Shown piece after piece: positions 17,936 through 26,539 of a stretch of 64,000 bases of DNA. Within the stretch, counting starts at the first letter, position 1, and every line of letters starts with the position of its first letter. Below the pieces are notes generated by a model. That model was given only the letters and a program-made list of their open reading frames with translations, was not told the origin of the DNA and did not search any database. Origin of the DNA: Qipengyuania soli (lineage in GTDB: Bacteria > Pseudomonadota > Alphaproteobacteria > Sphingomonadales > Sphingomonadaceae); the NCBI RefSeq assembly GCF_015529805.1, contig NZ_CP064654.1, forward strand, positions 1,860,001-1,924,000, written 5' to 3'. A program made the position numbers and the translations under genes.

Positions 17936-18961
17936 TCAGACCAAGGAACTGCTCAACGCAATCTGGGAAATGCCGCGTTTGCCGTTTCCGTCGCGCCCCA
18001 ACTGCACAAGAACGTCGATGACGCTTGCCGCATAAGCGATTGTATCGCTGCGGGTGAGGCCGATTCCGGTCTGCATGACCATGAGCGAAAGCTGCTCGAG
18101 CGCGCCGCGCAGGCTGTTGGCGTGGATGGTCGAAAAACTGCCCGGGTGGCCGGTATTGATGGCGCGCAGGAAGCTGACGCTTTCCGCGCCGCGCAGCTCG
18201 CCCAGCACGATACGATCGGGCCGCAGGCGCAGGGCCGCCTGGAGCAGTTCGTTGGCCGTGACCTTGGCCTCGCCCAGCTCGCCTTTCACCGCGACCAGGC
18301 CGACGCCGTTTTCGCCCGGCAGCTTCAGCTCCGGCGTATCCTCGACCAGCACGACGCGCTCGTGCCGCGGGATCTCTCCCAGCATGGCATTGAGGAAGGT
18401 GGTCTTGCCGGTGCTGGTACCGCCGGAAACGAGGATGGTGCGGCGCTGGCGGATCGCCTCGCGCAGGAAAGCGACAGGCTGGGCCTGCGGATCGGGCATG
18501 TCGCCCTGTTGCAGCGGGGCCAGCGGGCCGGTGTCATAGGCGTCGAGCGGCAGGTCGAGACGGCGATGGCGGCGGATTGCCATGGCCCAGTGCTTGCGCG
18601 CGGCAGGCGGTCCGCAGAACTGGACGCGCGCGCCGTCGGGCAGCGTGGCGCCGAGCAGCGGGTGTTCGCGGTTGATACCCTGGTGGCTGACCCGGGCGAC
18701 CTGTTCGGCGAGGCGCTGGACCAGCCGGTCGTCGATCTCGGGCCGCAGGACCTTCTGCATTCCCGGATGTGCCGCATCCTCGACCCATACCTCACCCGGC
18801 CGGTTGACCAGGATTTCGGTGACCGTGTCGCGCTCCAGCCATTCGCGGAAAGGCGCGAGATAGGCGTCGAGATAAACGCTACGCTCCCCATGGAGGTCGA
18901 CCGGCGGCGCGTCGTCGTCCGGATGCTCGTCCGGGAGGAAGGGATGGATATCTGCGCTCAC
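17936..18961 (-). CDS. virB11: VirB11-family secretion ATPase
   Basis: A 341-residue hexameric traffic ATPase. GTG 18961 is chosen because GAGGCG precedes it and the long upstream frame overlaps virB10. Motifs are Walker A SGGTSTGKTT (about residues 179-188), VVLVEDTPEL, an Asp box-like region and STIHANS. It would sit at the cytoplasmic base of the type IV secretion channel with VirB4. It is last in the virB order and 14 nt after virB10. Confidence 0.92.
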   Translation of the reverse strand: MSADIHPFLPDEHPDDDAPPVDLHGERSVYLDAYLAPFREWLERDTVTEILVNRPGEVWVEDAAHPGMQKVLRPEIDDRLVQRLAEQVARVSHQGINREHPLLGATLPDGARVQFCGPPAARKHWAMAIRRHRRLDLPLDAYDTGPLAPLQQGDMPDPQAQPVAFLREAIRQRRTILVSGGTSTGKTTFLNAMLGEIPRHERVVLVEDTPELKLPGENGVGLVAVKGELGEAKVTANELLQAALRLRPDRIVLGELRGAESVSFLRAINTGHPGSFSTIHANSLRGALEQLSLMVMQTGIGLTRSDTIAYAASVIDVLVQLGRDGNGKRGISQIALSSSLV

Positions 18962-18974
18962 GCGGTGTCGCGCC

Positions 18975-20102
18975 TCAGCTGACCGAGGAGAAGTCGAGAT
19001 CGCGCGCGGTGAAGATGCGGATCGGCTCACCCTGGCGGACGCGCACGGTCGGGCTGCGTTGCCCGTCCTGCTGTGCCGCAGTCGAGGCCGCCGACTGGCT
19101 CGCGCCGCCGACAAGAACGCCGCCCGCCCCGCCGCTGATGACGGAACCGAGACCGCCGACAACCGACAGCAACATGGCCGAACCGAAGCGCTTGAAGAAG
19201 CCGGCACCCGAAACCTTGCCTTCGAGGCCGGTCGTGCCGTCGAACCCGATAGCGGGCGAGGCAAGGTTCACCGACGCGCCATCCGGGCGGATCAGGCGGG
19301 TCCAGATGACATAGGCGCGGCGCTGGCCGTTCTGCATGCCCGACTGGTACTGGCCGATCAGGCGGCTCGAACGCGGGACGAGCACCTTGGTCCCGTCGAA
19401 GCTGCGCACGTCCTGGCTCACTACTGCGCGGACGAAGCCCGGTACATTGGTGTCGATCGCGGTTTCGAGGATCGCGGGAATCAGCGTGCCCTGCGTGACT
19501 GTGGTCGAGGGATTGACCATGGCGCGGGCCTGCGCGGGCGCGCCGCCCACTCCGCCGACGCGGCTGGCGAAGTCGCTGGCCGAATTGCCGGTCGCAGCCG
19601 CTGCCTCACCGCCCGCAGCGGGCTGGGCCAGGGCAACGGTCGCAGGACCATTGGTGGAATCGAAGACGACCGTCGGGCTCGCATAGCGATTGGCCATCGG
19701 CTGCGGCTGCGCGGCATAGATAGCCTGCGGAGCCGGGTCCGGGAGCACGGCCGGCGGCGCCTGCGGAGCCGGAACCTGGCCGACCTGGGTGATCGCCTCT
19801 GCGGGGACCATGGGGACGGTTTCGACCGGCTGCTGGACCTGCTGACCGCCAACACCCTGCGGCGGGGCGACACGGGCGGCATTCATGCTCCACAGCGTCA
19901 CTGCGCCAAGGCCGGCCACGATCGCGATGCCCGCGACGAGGCCCATGGCATCCGACTTGCCGCCGGGACGCGCGACCGCCGGGAAGGCGTTGCGCTGGGC
20001 AAGGTCGATCACCTCGGCATCGGCCTCGTCACGCGGGTCGATATCGTTGGCGACGTGGGTCTGGCCCGACTTCTTTTCGGGCAGGCGCATGGCGAGACGC
20101 AT
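18975..20102 (-). CDS. virB10: VirB10/TrbI-family channel protein
   Basis: A 375-residue protein with a short cytoplasmic N-terminus, one membrane helix (GLVAGIAIVAGLGAVTLWSM, about 54-73), a Pro-rich periplasmic linker and a C-terminal TrbI/VirB10 barrel domain with LIPAILETAIDT, VPRSSRLIGQY and a late glycine-rich antenna-like stretch. VirB10 links the inner and outer membranes in the core complex. Its ATG overlaps the stop of virB9 (TGATG). Confidence 0.92.
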   Translation of the reverse strand: MRLAMRLPEKKSGQTHVANDIDPRDEADAEVIDLAQRNAFPAVARPGGKSDAMGLVAGIAIVAGLGAVTLWSMNAARVAPPQGVGGQQVQQPVETVPMVPAEAITQVGQVPAPQAPPAVLPDPAPQAIYAAQPQPMANRYASPTVVFDSTNGPATVALAQPAAGGEAAAATGNSASDFASRVGGVGGAPAQARAMVNPSTTVTQGTLIPAILETAIDTNVPGFVRAVVSQDVRSFDGTKVLVPRSSRLIGQYQSGMQNGQRRAYVIWTRLIRPDGASVNLASPAIGFDGTTGLEGKVSGAGFFKRFGSAMLLSVVGGLGSVISGGAGGVLVGGASQSAASTAAQQDGQRSPTVRVRQGEPIRIFTARDLDFSSVS

Positions 20103-20881
20103 CAGTTACCTCCTCGTGAGGCGAGCGCGGCAGACCCGCGCGATTGGGACGGCGCGGCAGCTCGCTCCGGCCCGGTGTTGACGAGCAGTGCGCGATCCTT
20201 GCCGGAACGCAGCACGATGGTCCGCGGCACGCCATCGACCACGATGGTATCGCCGCGCACGGTGAAGTTGACAGGTCCTTCGACGCCGTCGGAATTGGTG
20301 ACGAGAATCGCGGGCACCTCCTTGCCTTCCGGCCAAGTCAGGAAGGTCGCGGTGCCGTCGTCGAAGGTATTTTCCGGCAGGAGGCCGGGATCGCCAGAGG
20401 CATTCCAGGCAAAGTTGAGGTCCGACGGGTCGACCGTCATGATCTGCTGGGCAGGTGCGTCGGGCTGGCTTGCCGGCGCATTGGCCGCGAGCTGTTCCTT
20501 GGGCTTTTCGGGCTCCGGCGGATAGTTGAAGCGCAGCACGTAGAGCGGCTTCGCGGTCGGGCTGGCGATCAGGTCGAACAGGTAGGTGTGCTTGTTGGTG
20601 ATCACCGTCATGTTGGTCGCAGCACGTGCTTCCAGCGGCTTCACGAACAGGATGTTGGCGCGCTTGTTCGGCGTCACCTGCCATGCCTGGCTGTCACCGA
20701 TGGCGACGTTCTCGATCGCCTCGTCCTCGCCGAACACGATCGAGGCCTGCACGGCCACTTTTCCGTCGACGCGCACGATGCGCATGTCGTCGTACATCAC
20801 CTCGACGAGGCGGGGGTCCTTGGCGAGGGCCGGCGTCGCCAGCAGCCCAAGGGCGAGCGCGGGTATGATCGCGCGGTTCAT
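20102..20881 (-). CDS. virB9: VirB9/TrbG-family core protein
   Basis: A 259-residue periplasmic protein with a signal peptide (ALGLLATPALA|KD), an N-terminal beta domain and a C-terminal TrbG/VirB9 domain containing TFLTWPEGKEVPAILV. It forms the outer-membrane core ring with VirB10; the usual lipoprotein partner VirB7 is not encoded here. A Pro/Ala linker separates the domains. It overlaps virB6 upstream by one base and virB10 downstream, so there is no room for virB8 or virB7. Confidence 0.92.
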   Translation of the reverse strand: MNRAIIPALALGLLATPALAKDPRLVEVMYDDMRIVRVDGKVAVQASIVFGEDEAIENVAIGDSQAWQVTPNKRANILFVKPLEARAATNMTVITNKHTYLFDLIASPTAKPLYVLRFNYPPEPEKPKEQLAANAPASQPDAPAQQIMTVDPSDLNFAWNASGDPGLLPENTFDDGTATFLTWPEGKEVPAILVTNSDGVEGPVNFTVRGDTIVVDGVPRTIVLRSGKDRALLVNTGPERAAAPSQSRGSAALASRGGN

Positions 20882-22050
20882 CAGCGTTTCTCCACAGTAC
20901 GGTCGAGGGCCTTGGGCGGGGCGGGCTTGAAGCGGCTGCCGATCCCCATTGCCCGCGACGGGCCCGAATTGAGCGGTGTCACCTGACCGCTGCCTGAAGC
21001 GGTGGCGAAAACCTTGGTGGTGCGCGTCGTCGAACCGCCCGCGCCGTCATTGGCGGCGGCGGCGGTCGGGACGGCGGATACGTCGATCCGGCGTGCGGCG
21101 GAACTGGCCTGGTTGGCGACCTGGGCCTGGGCCAGCGCGGCGGAAGGGGCCGCGGCGGCCACGGCCGGGGCCGAAGAGCCGGACTTCTCTTCCTTGCTCG
21201 ATGTGAGGCCGAAGACGGTCCAGCCCGACACCATGGCACCGGCAACCTTGAGCACCAGCACCATCAGCGCGACATGCACCGCGCCGACCATGAAGAAGCC
21301 CATCGCCGCCTGCGGGTTCACCTGCCCCGGCGTGGCGGTCAGCTGGCCGAGGATCGGCACGGCCAATTCGAGCATCACGCTGCCGCCGAGTACCGCGAAA
21401 AGCGGCGCCAGAGCACACATGACGAGCCCCTTCACCCAGCCGGTGAACAGGCCGCGCGTGCCATTGAACAGCGCCATCACCACGAAGATTGGACCCAGCG
21501 CGACCAGCACGCCCAGCGCGATCTTGGTCGTTACCAGCAGGCCGACGGTGCCGAGCATGAACAGCATGGCACCGAGCCACATCATCCCTTCGGGCGAGAA
21601 GGCGGAGAACTCCTCGTTCCCCCCGCTCGCCTCCTGGATCGCGAGGAAGACGACGTCGATCTTCTGCGCGAAGACCTGCGTCGCGCTGCCGCGCGTTCCG
21701 GTGAGGATGCCCGCGAGGTAGTCGGGCGTGCCGATGGCAAGGTTCCACACGAAGCTCTGGTAGGCGAGCCAGCTGGTCGCGAACATCAGTACGATGCCCA
21801 GTGTCGCCATGCGCGGCACCAGCGAGCGGACGCCGACATTTGTGCGGCCGGTCAGCAGCGCGAAGCCGAACATTGCGACATAGAGCGTGAGGACGATGGT
21901 CAGTACCGTGCCGAGCTGACCGCCGGGCGCGAACAGGCGACCGAAGGCGGCGGCCGAAGCCTCGCCCGCGACGCAGTCGACGCCCTTCAGTGCGGCGGCG
22001 ATGCCGTTACCGACCTCCTGGGCCGCCTGCTGGCAGTTGGCGCTGGTCAT
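20881..22050 (-). CDS. virB6: VirB6/TrbL-family inner-membrane channel protein
   Basis: ATG 22050 (MTSANCQQAAQEVGNG) overlaps the virB4 stop (ATGA) and gives 389 residues. Several long hydrophobic helices lie between about residues 40 and 280, for example VLTIVLTLYVAMFGFALL and VGLLVTTKIALGVLVALGPI, followed by a polar, Ala-rich cytoplasmic or periplasmic tail. VirB6 forms part of the inner-membrane passage for the substrate. Confidence 0.88.
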   Translation of the reverse strand: MTSANCQQAAQEVGNGIAAALKGVDCVAGEASAAAFGRLFAPGGQLGTVLTIVLTLYVAMFGFALLTGRTNVGVRSLVPRMATLGIVLMFATSWLAYQSFVWNLAIGTPDYLAGILTGTRGSATQVFAQKIDVVFLAIQEASGGNEEFSAFSPEGMMWLGAMLFMLGTVGLLVTTKIALGVLVALGPIFVVMALFNGTRGLFTGWVKGLVMCALAPLFAVLGGSVMLELAVPILGQLTATPGQVNPQAAMGFFMVGAVHVALMVLVLKVAGAMVSGWTVFGLTSSKEEKSGSSAPAVAAAAPSAALAQAQVANQASSAARRIDVSAVPTAAAANDGAGGSTTRTTKVFATASGSGQVTPLNSGPSRAMGIGSRFKPAPPKALDRTVEKR

Positions 22051-24476
22051 TCTGCGGCAAGGCCGAGGGTCTCGACCCCCGCCTCCTCGATGTCGTTCGC
22101 CCCGCCCGGCCATGCGGTGCCGGTAAGCGCGGGGAACCAGTCGGCAGGCGCGTCGCCCAGCGCATCTCGCAGCAGGTCGAGGCGGCGCACGGTGCTCTCA
22201 CGACCCGACAGCAGCGTCAGGACCTCGGGCGCACCCGAGAGATCGAGGCGCACCACGACGCTCGCATCGGGCTGGCGGACGAGGAAGCAGCGGCTGTGCG
22301 CAGGCAGCGTGCGGATGAGCGCGAGTTCGTGCTCGGTCAGGCCGAAACCGTCGCAATAATCCTCAGGGCGCGCGCGGGAGTTGGGCATGAAGACCATGGT
22401 CGCCGTCTGCTCGACCAGCGCGGTGGAGATGCGGCTTTCCAGCGCGTCGCGGGCGCTCTGCGTGGCGAACCCGACCAGTGCATTGCGCTTTCTCAGCGTC
22501 TTGAGCCAGTCGCGGATGCGGGCGGCGAAGACCTCGTCGTCCAGCGCCTTCCAGCCTTCGTCGATCAGGATCATCGTCGGCTTGCCGTCGAGACGCTCCT
22601 CGATGCGGTGGAAGAGGTACATCATCGTCGGCGTGCGCAGGCGCGGGTTCTCGAGCAGCGCGGTCATGTCGAAGCCGAGCACGCGCGCGGTCAGGTCGAG
22701 CCGGTCCTCGGCATTGTCGAACATCCACGCATGCTCGCCCTCGCCGATCCACGCGCCGAGGCGGTCGGACAAATCGCCCGGCTGCGGGCGACGGGTGCCG
22801 GAAAGGAGCTCGCGGAAATTGCGCAGGCGGCGCAGCGACGGGTCGTTGGCATAGGCCGCGTCGACAGCACCCGCGATGGTCTGCTCTTCCTCCGGACCAT
22901 TGGCCTTGAGCAGCACGCCCAGCCAGTCGCGCAGGAAGGCGCGGTTGGTCGGGGTGTCGGGCAGCGCGAGCGGGTTGAAGCCGGTCGGCTCGCCCGCGCG
23001 GATGCTGTCATAGCGCCCGCCGATGCCGCGCACGAACAGCTCGGCGCCGCGATCCTTGTCGAACAGGATGGTGCGGGGGCTGAACTTCTGTGCCTGAGCG
23101 GCGAGGAAGTTCATCACCACGGTCTTGCCCGAGCCCGAGGGCCCGATGACCGAGAAATTGCCCAGGTCGCCGTGGTGGAAGTTGAAGAAGAACGGGGTCG
23201 CGCTGGTGGTTTCCAGCAGCGTCACCGCCTCGCCCCAATGGTTGCCCTGCGCTTGGCCGAGCGCAAAGCCGTGGAGTGAACCGAAGCTCGCCATGTTGGC
23301 GCTGGAAATCAGCGCGCGGCGGACGAGGTAGCCCTCGTTGCCGGGGAACTGGCCCCAGAAGGCGGGTTCGAGATTGGTGTCCTCGCGTACCGCGATCGCG
23401 CCGGTATCGGCGAGCGCGGCGGCGCAGGCGGCCATGGCATCGTCAAGCCGACCGAGGTCCCGTTCCTTGACCATGACGGTCAGGTGATGGTCGCCGAAAC
23501 CGACCGCCCCGTTACCCAGCGCATCGCGCGCGGCCATCATGTCGGCACGCTCGGCAGCAGCTTCCTCGTCCGCGGACTTGAGGCGGCGAATGGCGAGGTC
23601 CATCCGCTCGCGCGCGGTCTGGCGCTCGGTCGGGGCGTAGCTTTCGCTCACCACCATTTCGAACGGCAGGCGCAGCAGGCTGTCGAGCAGGCCGGGCGAG
23701 GTTGCTTCGGGATAATCCTTGAGGCCGAGGATGGCGGCGAAATCGGGCGAGCCCGAACCGCGCAGCTCGATCGCGTCGAGGCCGAAGCTGACCCGGCGAT
23801 AGGGCAGCATGTGGCCCACATCGACATCGTCGGCGGGCTTCCTGACCGGACGCATCTCGCCATTATAGAGCGCCGAGAGCAGTTCGAGCATTTCCGAATT
23901 GGTATTGCCCTGCGGCCCGACGTAGTCGGTCAGCGGCGTGGCGCCATAGGCCTGCAGCGCGGCGACCAGCCCTTGCGAGGCGGCGCGCAGCGAGCGCAAG
24001 TCCTTGGGATCGGCCTCCAGCTGCGGGCGGCCCTTCTTCTTCCAGCCCTTGCTGACACGCTCGACCAGGCCCGCCTTGCCGCGTGCGGGTCGACGGATCA
24101 GGGTAATGAACTGGTCGTTGACGAAGAGCTGGCCAGAGCCCAGCCGCTCGCGCCAGCGCGCGTCGATGTGGCGGCTGATGGGATCGGGGAACTGCGATTC
24201 CAGCTCAACCGAAACGCGGCGGCGGATGACGTGATGGTAGAGCACGAAACGCGCGTCGAGCGTGGAGCGCAGCACCACCTCGCGCGTCGCAGCGTGGGCG
24301 TTCAGCGCCTCGCTGTCCTCGGTCTCAAACAGCAGGCCGGGGACCTGGATCGCGGTCATCACCGACCCGTCGCGCAGCAGCAGCGTGCTCTCGTCGATCA
24401 GGCGCGCATAGGGCAGCCGGTCGCCCGCGCGCGCTTCCTTCGCGCTCCAGGCCGCTGCTCCCTTCCACTTGCTCAT
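22047..24476 (-). CDS. virB4: VirB4-family secretion ATPase
   Basis: An 809-residue VirB4/CagE ATPase of normal length. It has an N-terminal membrane-associated domain (YARLIDESTLLLRDGSVM), Walker A VIGPSGSGKTVVMNF in the middle, Walker B TMILIDEGWKALDD and the later FATQSARDAL. It powers pilus assembly and substrate transfer. It directly follows virB3 and overlaps virB6, so virB5 is absent from its usual place. Confidence 0.95.
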   Translation of the reverse strand: MSKWKGAAAWSAKEARAGDRLPYARLIDESTLLLRDGSVMTAIQVPGLLFETEDSEALNAHAATREVVLRSTLDARFVLYHHVIRRRVSVELESQFPDPISRHIDARWRERLGSGQLFVNDQFITLIRRPARGKAGLVERVSKGWKKKGRPQLEADPKDLRSLRAASQGLVAALQAYGATPLTDYVGPQGNTNSEMLELLSALYNGEMRPVRKPADDVDVGHMLPYRRVSFGLDAIELRGSGSPDFAAILGLKDYPEATSPGLLDSLLRLPFEMVVSESYAPTERQTARERMDLAIRRLKSADEEAAAERADMMAARDALGNGAVGFGDHHLTVMVKERDLGRLDDAMAACAAALADTGAIAVREDTNLEPAFWGQFPGNEGYLVRRALISSANMASFGSLHGFALGQAQGNHWGEAVTLLETTSATPFFFNFHHGDLGNFSVIGPSGSGKTVVMNFLAAQAQKFSPRTILFDKDRGAELFVRGIGGRYDSIRAGEPTGFNPLALPDTPTNRAFLRDWLGVLLKANGPEEEQTIAGAVDAAYANDPSLRRLRNFRELLSGTRRPQPGDLSDRLGAWIGEGEHAWMFDNAEDRLDLTARVLGFDMTALLENPRLRTPTMMYLFHRIEERLDGKPTMILIDEGWKALDDEVFAARIRDWLKTLRKRNALVGFATQSARDALESRISTALVEQTATMVFMPNSRARPEDYCDGFGLTEHELALIRTLPAHSRCFLVRQPDASVVVRLDLSGAPEVLTLLSGRESTVRRLDLLRDALGDAPADWFPALTGTAWPGGANDIEEAGVETLGLAAE

Positions 24477-24494
24477 TACAAAGACCCTTCCCGC

Positions 24495-24779
24495 TCAGGC
24501 TGCATAGGAATTGCACCCCCAGCGCTTGTAGTTCGCGACGCGCGGGCACTTCGAAACCTTGGTGATCCAAAGGTCGAAGATGCGCGGTTCGCGCAGGCAG
24601 GCGAAATAGCCGATGCCATGCATGACCACTGCAGCCAGCAAGGCGAGCCAGCTGCCGGTGATCAGGAATATCTCGGTCGTCACCATCCCGTTGATGATGA
24701 AATAGTTATATGTCACCCCCGCGAACATCTGCGGGCGGGTGAGCGCACGGTGGACGGGATGGCGGACGAGGTTCGTCAT
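24495..24779 (-). CDS. virB3: VirB3-family inner-membrane protein
   Basis: A 94-residue protein of the VirB3 type: a short N-terminal part (HPVHRALTRPQMFAGV) and two hydrophobic stretches (YNYFIINGMVTTEIFLITGS and LALLAAVVMHGIGYFACL), then the conserved-looking DLWITKVSKCPR region. It works with VirB4 in pilus biogenesis. It is one codon after virB2 and 18 nt before virB4. Confidence 0.9.
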   Translation of the reverse strand: MTNLVRHPVHRALTRPQMFAGVTYNYFIINGMVTTEIFLITGSWLALLAAVVMHGIGYFACLREPRIFDLWITKVSKCPRVANYKRWGCNSYAA

Positions 24780-24781
24780 GG

Positions 24782-25084
24782 TCAGCCCGCCGCGACGCCC
24801 TGGATGCCGGCGACGATCGAGGCTGCACCGAACAGGATGAAGACGCCGATGATCACGGTCGCGCCGAAGCGCCAGTTGAGGCGGCCGGTCAGCATCATGA
24901 AGCCGACGGCGGCGACCGCCATCACTGCAACCGCGGTGGCGACATTGCCCAGCAGCGTGCCCTGCAACCAGCCGAGCGCGGCGACGATCGGGCCCGAACC
25001 GGCGGGATCGGCTGCCTGCGCGAAAGCGGCAGACGGGGTTGCAAGCAGGGCCATCACGGCCGGAATCGAAATCGAACGCTTCAA
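24782..25084 (-). CDS. virB2: VirB2/TrbC-family pilin
   Basis: A 100-residue major pilin. The start is TTG 25084, supported by GGGAG nine bases upstream and by the Lys-Arg signal peptide it provides (MKRSISIPAVMALLATPSAAFAQ). After cleavage, two hydrophobic helices (about 42-67 and 74-95) separated by a basic loop match the TrbC/VirB2 plan. It lies between virB1 and virB3. Confidence 0.88.
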   Translation of the reverse strand: MKRSISIPAVMALLATPSAAFAQAADPAGSGPIVAALGWLQGTLLGNVATAVAVMAVAAVGFMMLTGRLNWRFGATVIIGVFILFGAASIVAGIQGVAAG

Positions 25085-25090
25085 GTGAAT

Positions 25091-25720
25091 TTACTCCCGT
25101 GAGTGGTCGGCAAGGCGGCCCATGATCGAGGCCACGTAAAGCTGTGTTTCGCGGATGCGCGGAATGCCGCCGGCCTTTTCGACGCGGCCGGGTCCGGCAT
25201 TATAGGCGGCAAGCGCCTTTTCGAGATCGCCGTCGAACCTGTCGAGCTGTTCGCGCAAATAGCGCGCCCCACCCTCCAGGTTGGCGAAAGGATCGTCTGC
25301 ATTGACGCCAAGGTCGCGCGCCGTGCCCGGCATGAGCTGGGCAAGTCCGCGTGCGCCCACCGGCGAGACGGCCGAAGCGCGCCAGCGGCTCTCCTGCCAG
25401 ACCAACGCCTCGATCAGTGTCGGGCTGAGGTCGAAGCGGGCAGAAAGTTCGGCGACCTTGGCCTGGTAGGCTGCGGGAACCATGCGCGACTGAATCGCCG
25501 GATCGGCAACCGCGAAATCGGGGACGAAGACGTCTGCCGGTACCTCGCCAAAGGTCTCGGATTCGATAGCTGTCATGTCGACGTGCGTCGTCGCGGGGCT
25601 CCCGCCGGCTATCCAGCGTGCTCCGTCAGCATCTATCTCCATGACATCCGCCTTTGCAGGAAAGGCGGCCAGCGTTGCACAGGACAGACCCATAGCGAAC
25701 GCCAAGCGTGCGAGAATCAT
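25091..25720 (-). CDS. virB1: VirB1-like lytic transglycosylase
   Basis: A 209-residue exported SLT-domain enzyme: signal peptide at residues 1-24, a linker, then VWQESRW with catalytic Glu110, GARGLAQLMPGTA and LAAYNAGPGRV. It would cut local peptidoglycan to let the secretion apparatus through. It is first in the virB order (B1-B2-B3-B4-B6-B9-B10-B11), with only 6 nt before virB2. Confidence 0.9.
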   Translation of the reverse strand: MILARLAFAMGLSCATLAAFPAKADVMEIDADGARWIAGGSPATTHVDMTAIESETFGEVPADVFVPDFAVADPAIQSRMVPAAYQAKVAELSARFDLSPTLIEALVWQESRWRASAVSPVGARGLAQLMPGTARDLGVNADDPFANLEGGARYLREQLDRFDGDLEKALAAYNAGPGRVEKAGGIPRIRETQLYVASIMGRLADHSRE

Positions 25721-25823
25721 TGCACCCTCCGTCCGGTCCCGTTGGCCATACTACATGACAAGCGAGTGACAGGAAGCTGAATATGCCGGAAATCCGCATT
25801 TACGGGGAATCCGGGCGCATACG

Positions 25824-25856
25824 AAAAAGCCCGCGTTTCCAGATAGAAACGCAGGC
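25824..25856 (-). terminator. Terminator after the small TPR gene
   Basis: On the minus strand a stem GCCTGCGTTTC / GAAACGCGGGC (complement at 25829-25839 and 25846-25856, 6-nt loop, one mismatch) is followed by TTTTT (25824-25828). It separates the small TPR gene from the virB operon. Confidence 0.85.
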
Positions 25857-25886
25857 CATCGGTGAACCCTCGGCAAATAATCAGGT

Positions 25887-26270
25887 TTAGCGCATGGAGA
25901 GCGCGTAATAGGTGGCGAAGTCACCGCTATCGAGCATGGCCAGCGCGCGGCGGGCCAGATGGCGCGAATCCCTAAATTCGCCGTTGGCGGTTTCGAGTTC
26001 CACGCTGTTGCTGGCCGTCGCAGCCGCCTCGAAATCGGCTCGAGCTTCATCGTAGCGACCCAGCCGGGCGAGCGCGATGCCGTGGTTGATGAGGCGGGCA
26101 GGATCGTCCTGGGCCAGTTCCTTGCAATTCTCGATCGCATCGACAGCCTCATGGTCGCGGCCTGCGACGAGCTGCTCGAAACCGACGTCATAGGTTGTTT
26201 CCGGAGCGACGACTGCGTCGACCGGACCCTGTGCCATCAGTGCCATCGCCAGTGTTGCAACGATTGCCAT
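25887..26270 (-). CDS. Small exported TPR-repeat protein
   Basis: ATG 26270, preceded by GGGAGAG, gives 127 residues; the longer open frame upstream crosses the promoter region and is not membrane- or TPR-like. The N-terminus, MAIVATLAMALMAQGPVDAV, looks like a signal peptide, and residues about 29-85 form TPR-like helices (LINHGIALARLGRYDEARAD). It may bind another envelope protein. It is divergent from the lipoprotein/TonB pair and shares a control region with it that contains a duplicated motif. Confidence 0.7.
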   Translation of the reverse strand: MAIVATLAMALMAQGPVDAVVAPETTYDVGFEQLVAGRDHEAVDAIENCKELAQDDPARLINHGIALARLGRYDEARADFEAAATASNSVELETANGEFRDSRHLARRALAMLDSGDFATYYALSMR

Positions 26271-26320
26271 CAGAACTCTCCCTTTGTTCGTTGAGGAGAG
26301 GAATATCGGTCGCCACCAGC

Positions 26321-26340
26321 AACTGCAACAAAACCGTAAC
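26321..26340. promoter_or_regulatory. Pho-box-like element, copy 1
   Basis: Twenty bases reading AACTGCAACAAAACCGTAAC, 17/20 identical to a second copy exactly 100 bp away. CTGCAAC and CCGTAAC are two 7-mers 4 bases apart (11-bp period), the layout of a Pho box (CTGTMAY repeats). It lies between divergent genes. PhoB binding is inference. Confidence 0.4.
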
Positions 26341-26420
26341 ATTGTCATATTTCTGAAACGTGGAGCTTCGTCGAACGGGCCAAGCGGGCATTTTTGCAGC
26401 TTGCCGGGGAATCCTGTTGA

Positions 26421-26460
26421 AACTGCAACATAACGGTCACGAACCGACAAAAACTGTCAC
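26421..26460. promoter_or_regulatory. Pho-box-like element, copy 2 with extra half-site
   Basis: AACTGCAACATAACGGTCAC (26421-26440) repeats copy 1, followed by CTGTCAC at 26454-26460. TCACGAAC occurs twice, 20 bp apart. The element is about 80 nt before the GTG start of the lipoprotein gene, consistent with an activator site for an OmpR/PhoB-type regulator. Confidence 0.42.
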
Positions 26461-26539
26461 GAACGGAGCCTAGCGGGCGAGTCGCGATCAACGAATTCGC
26501 GCTTCCGATTCACCCGGTTTTTTGAGGGGACCGTTACCC

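Noticed and set aside
13882-25720. tRNA-Arg as the attachment site of an integrative element carrying the virB genes
   Set aside because: There is no integrase, excisionase or relaxase gene, no repeat of the tRNA 3' end was noticed, and housekeeping-like genes lie between the tRNA and the virB cluster.
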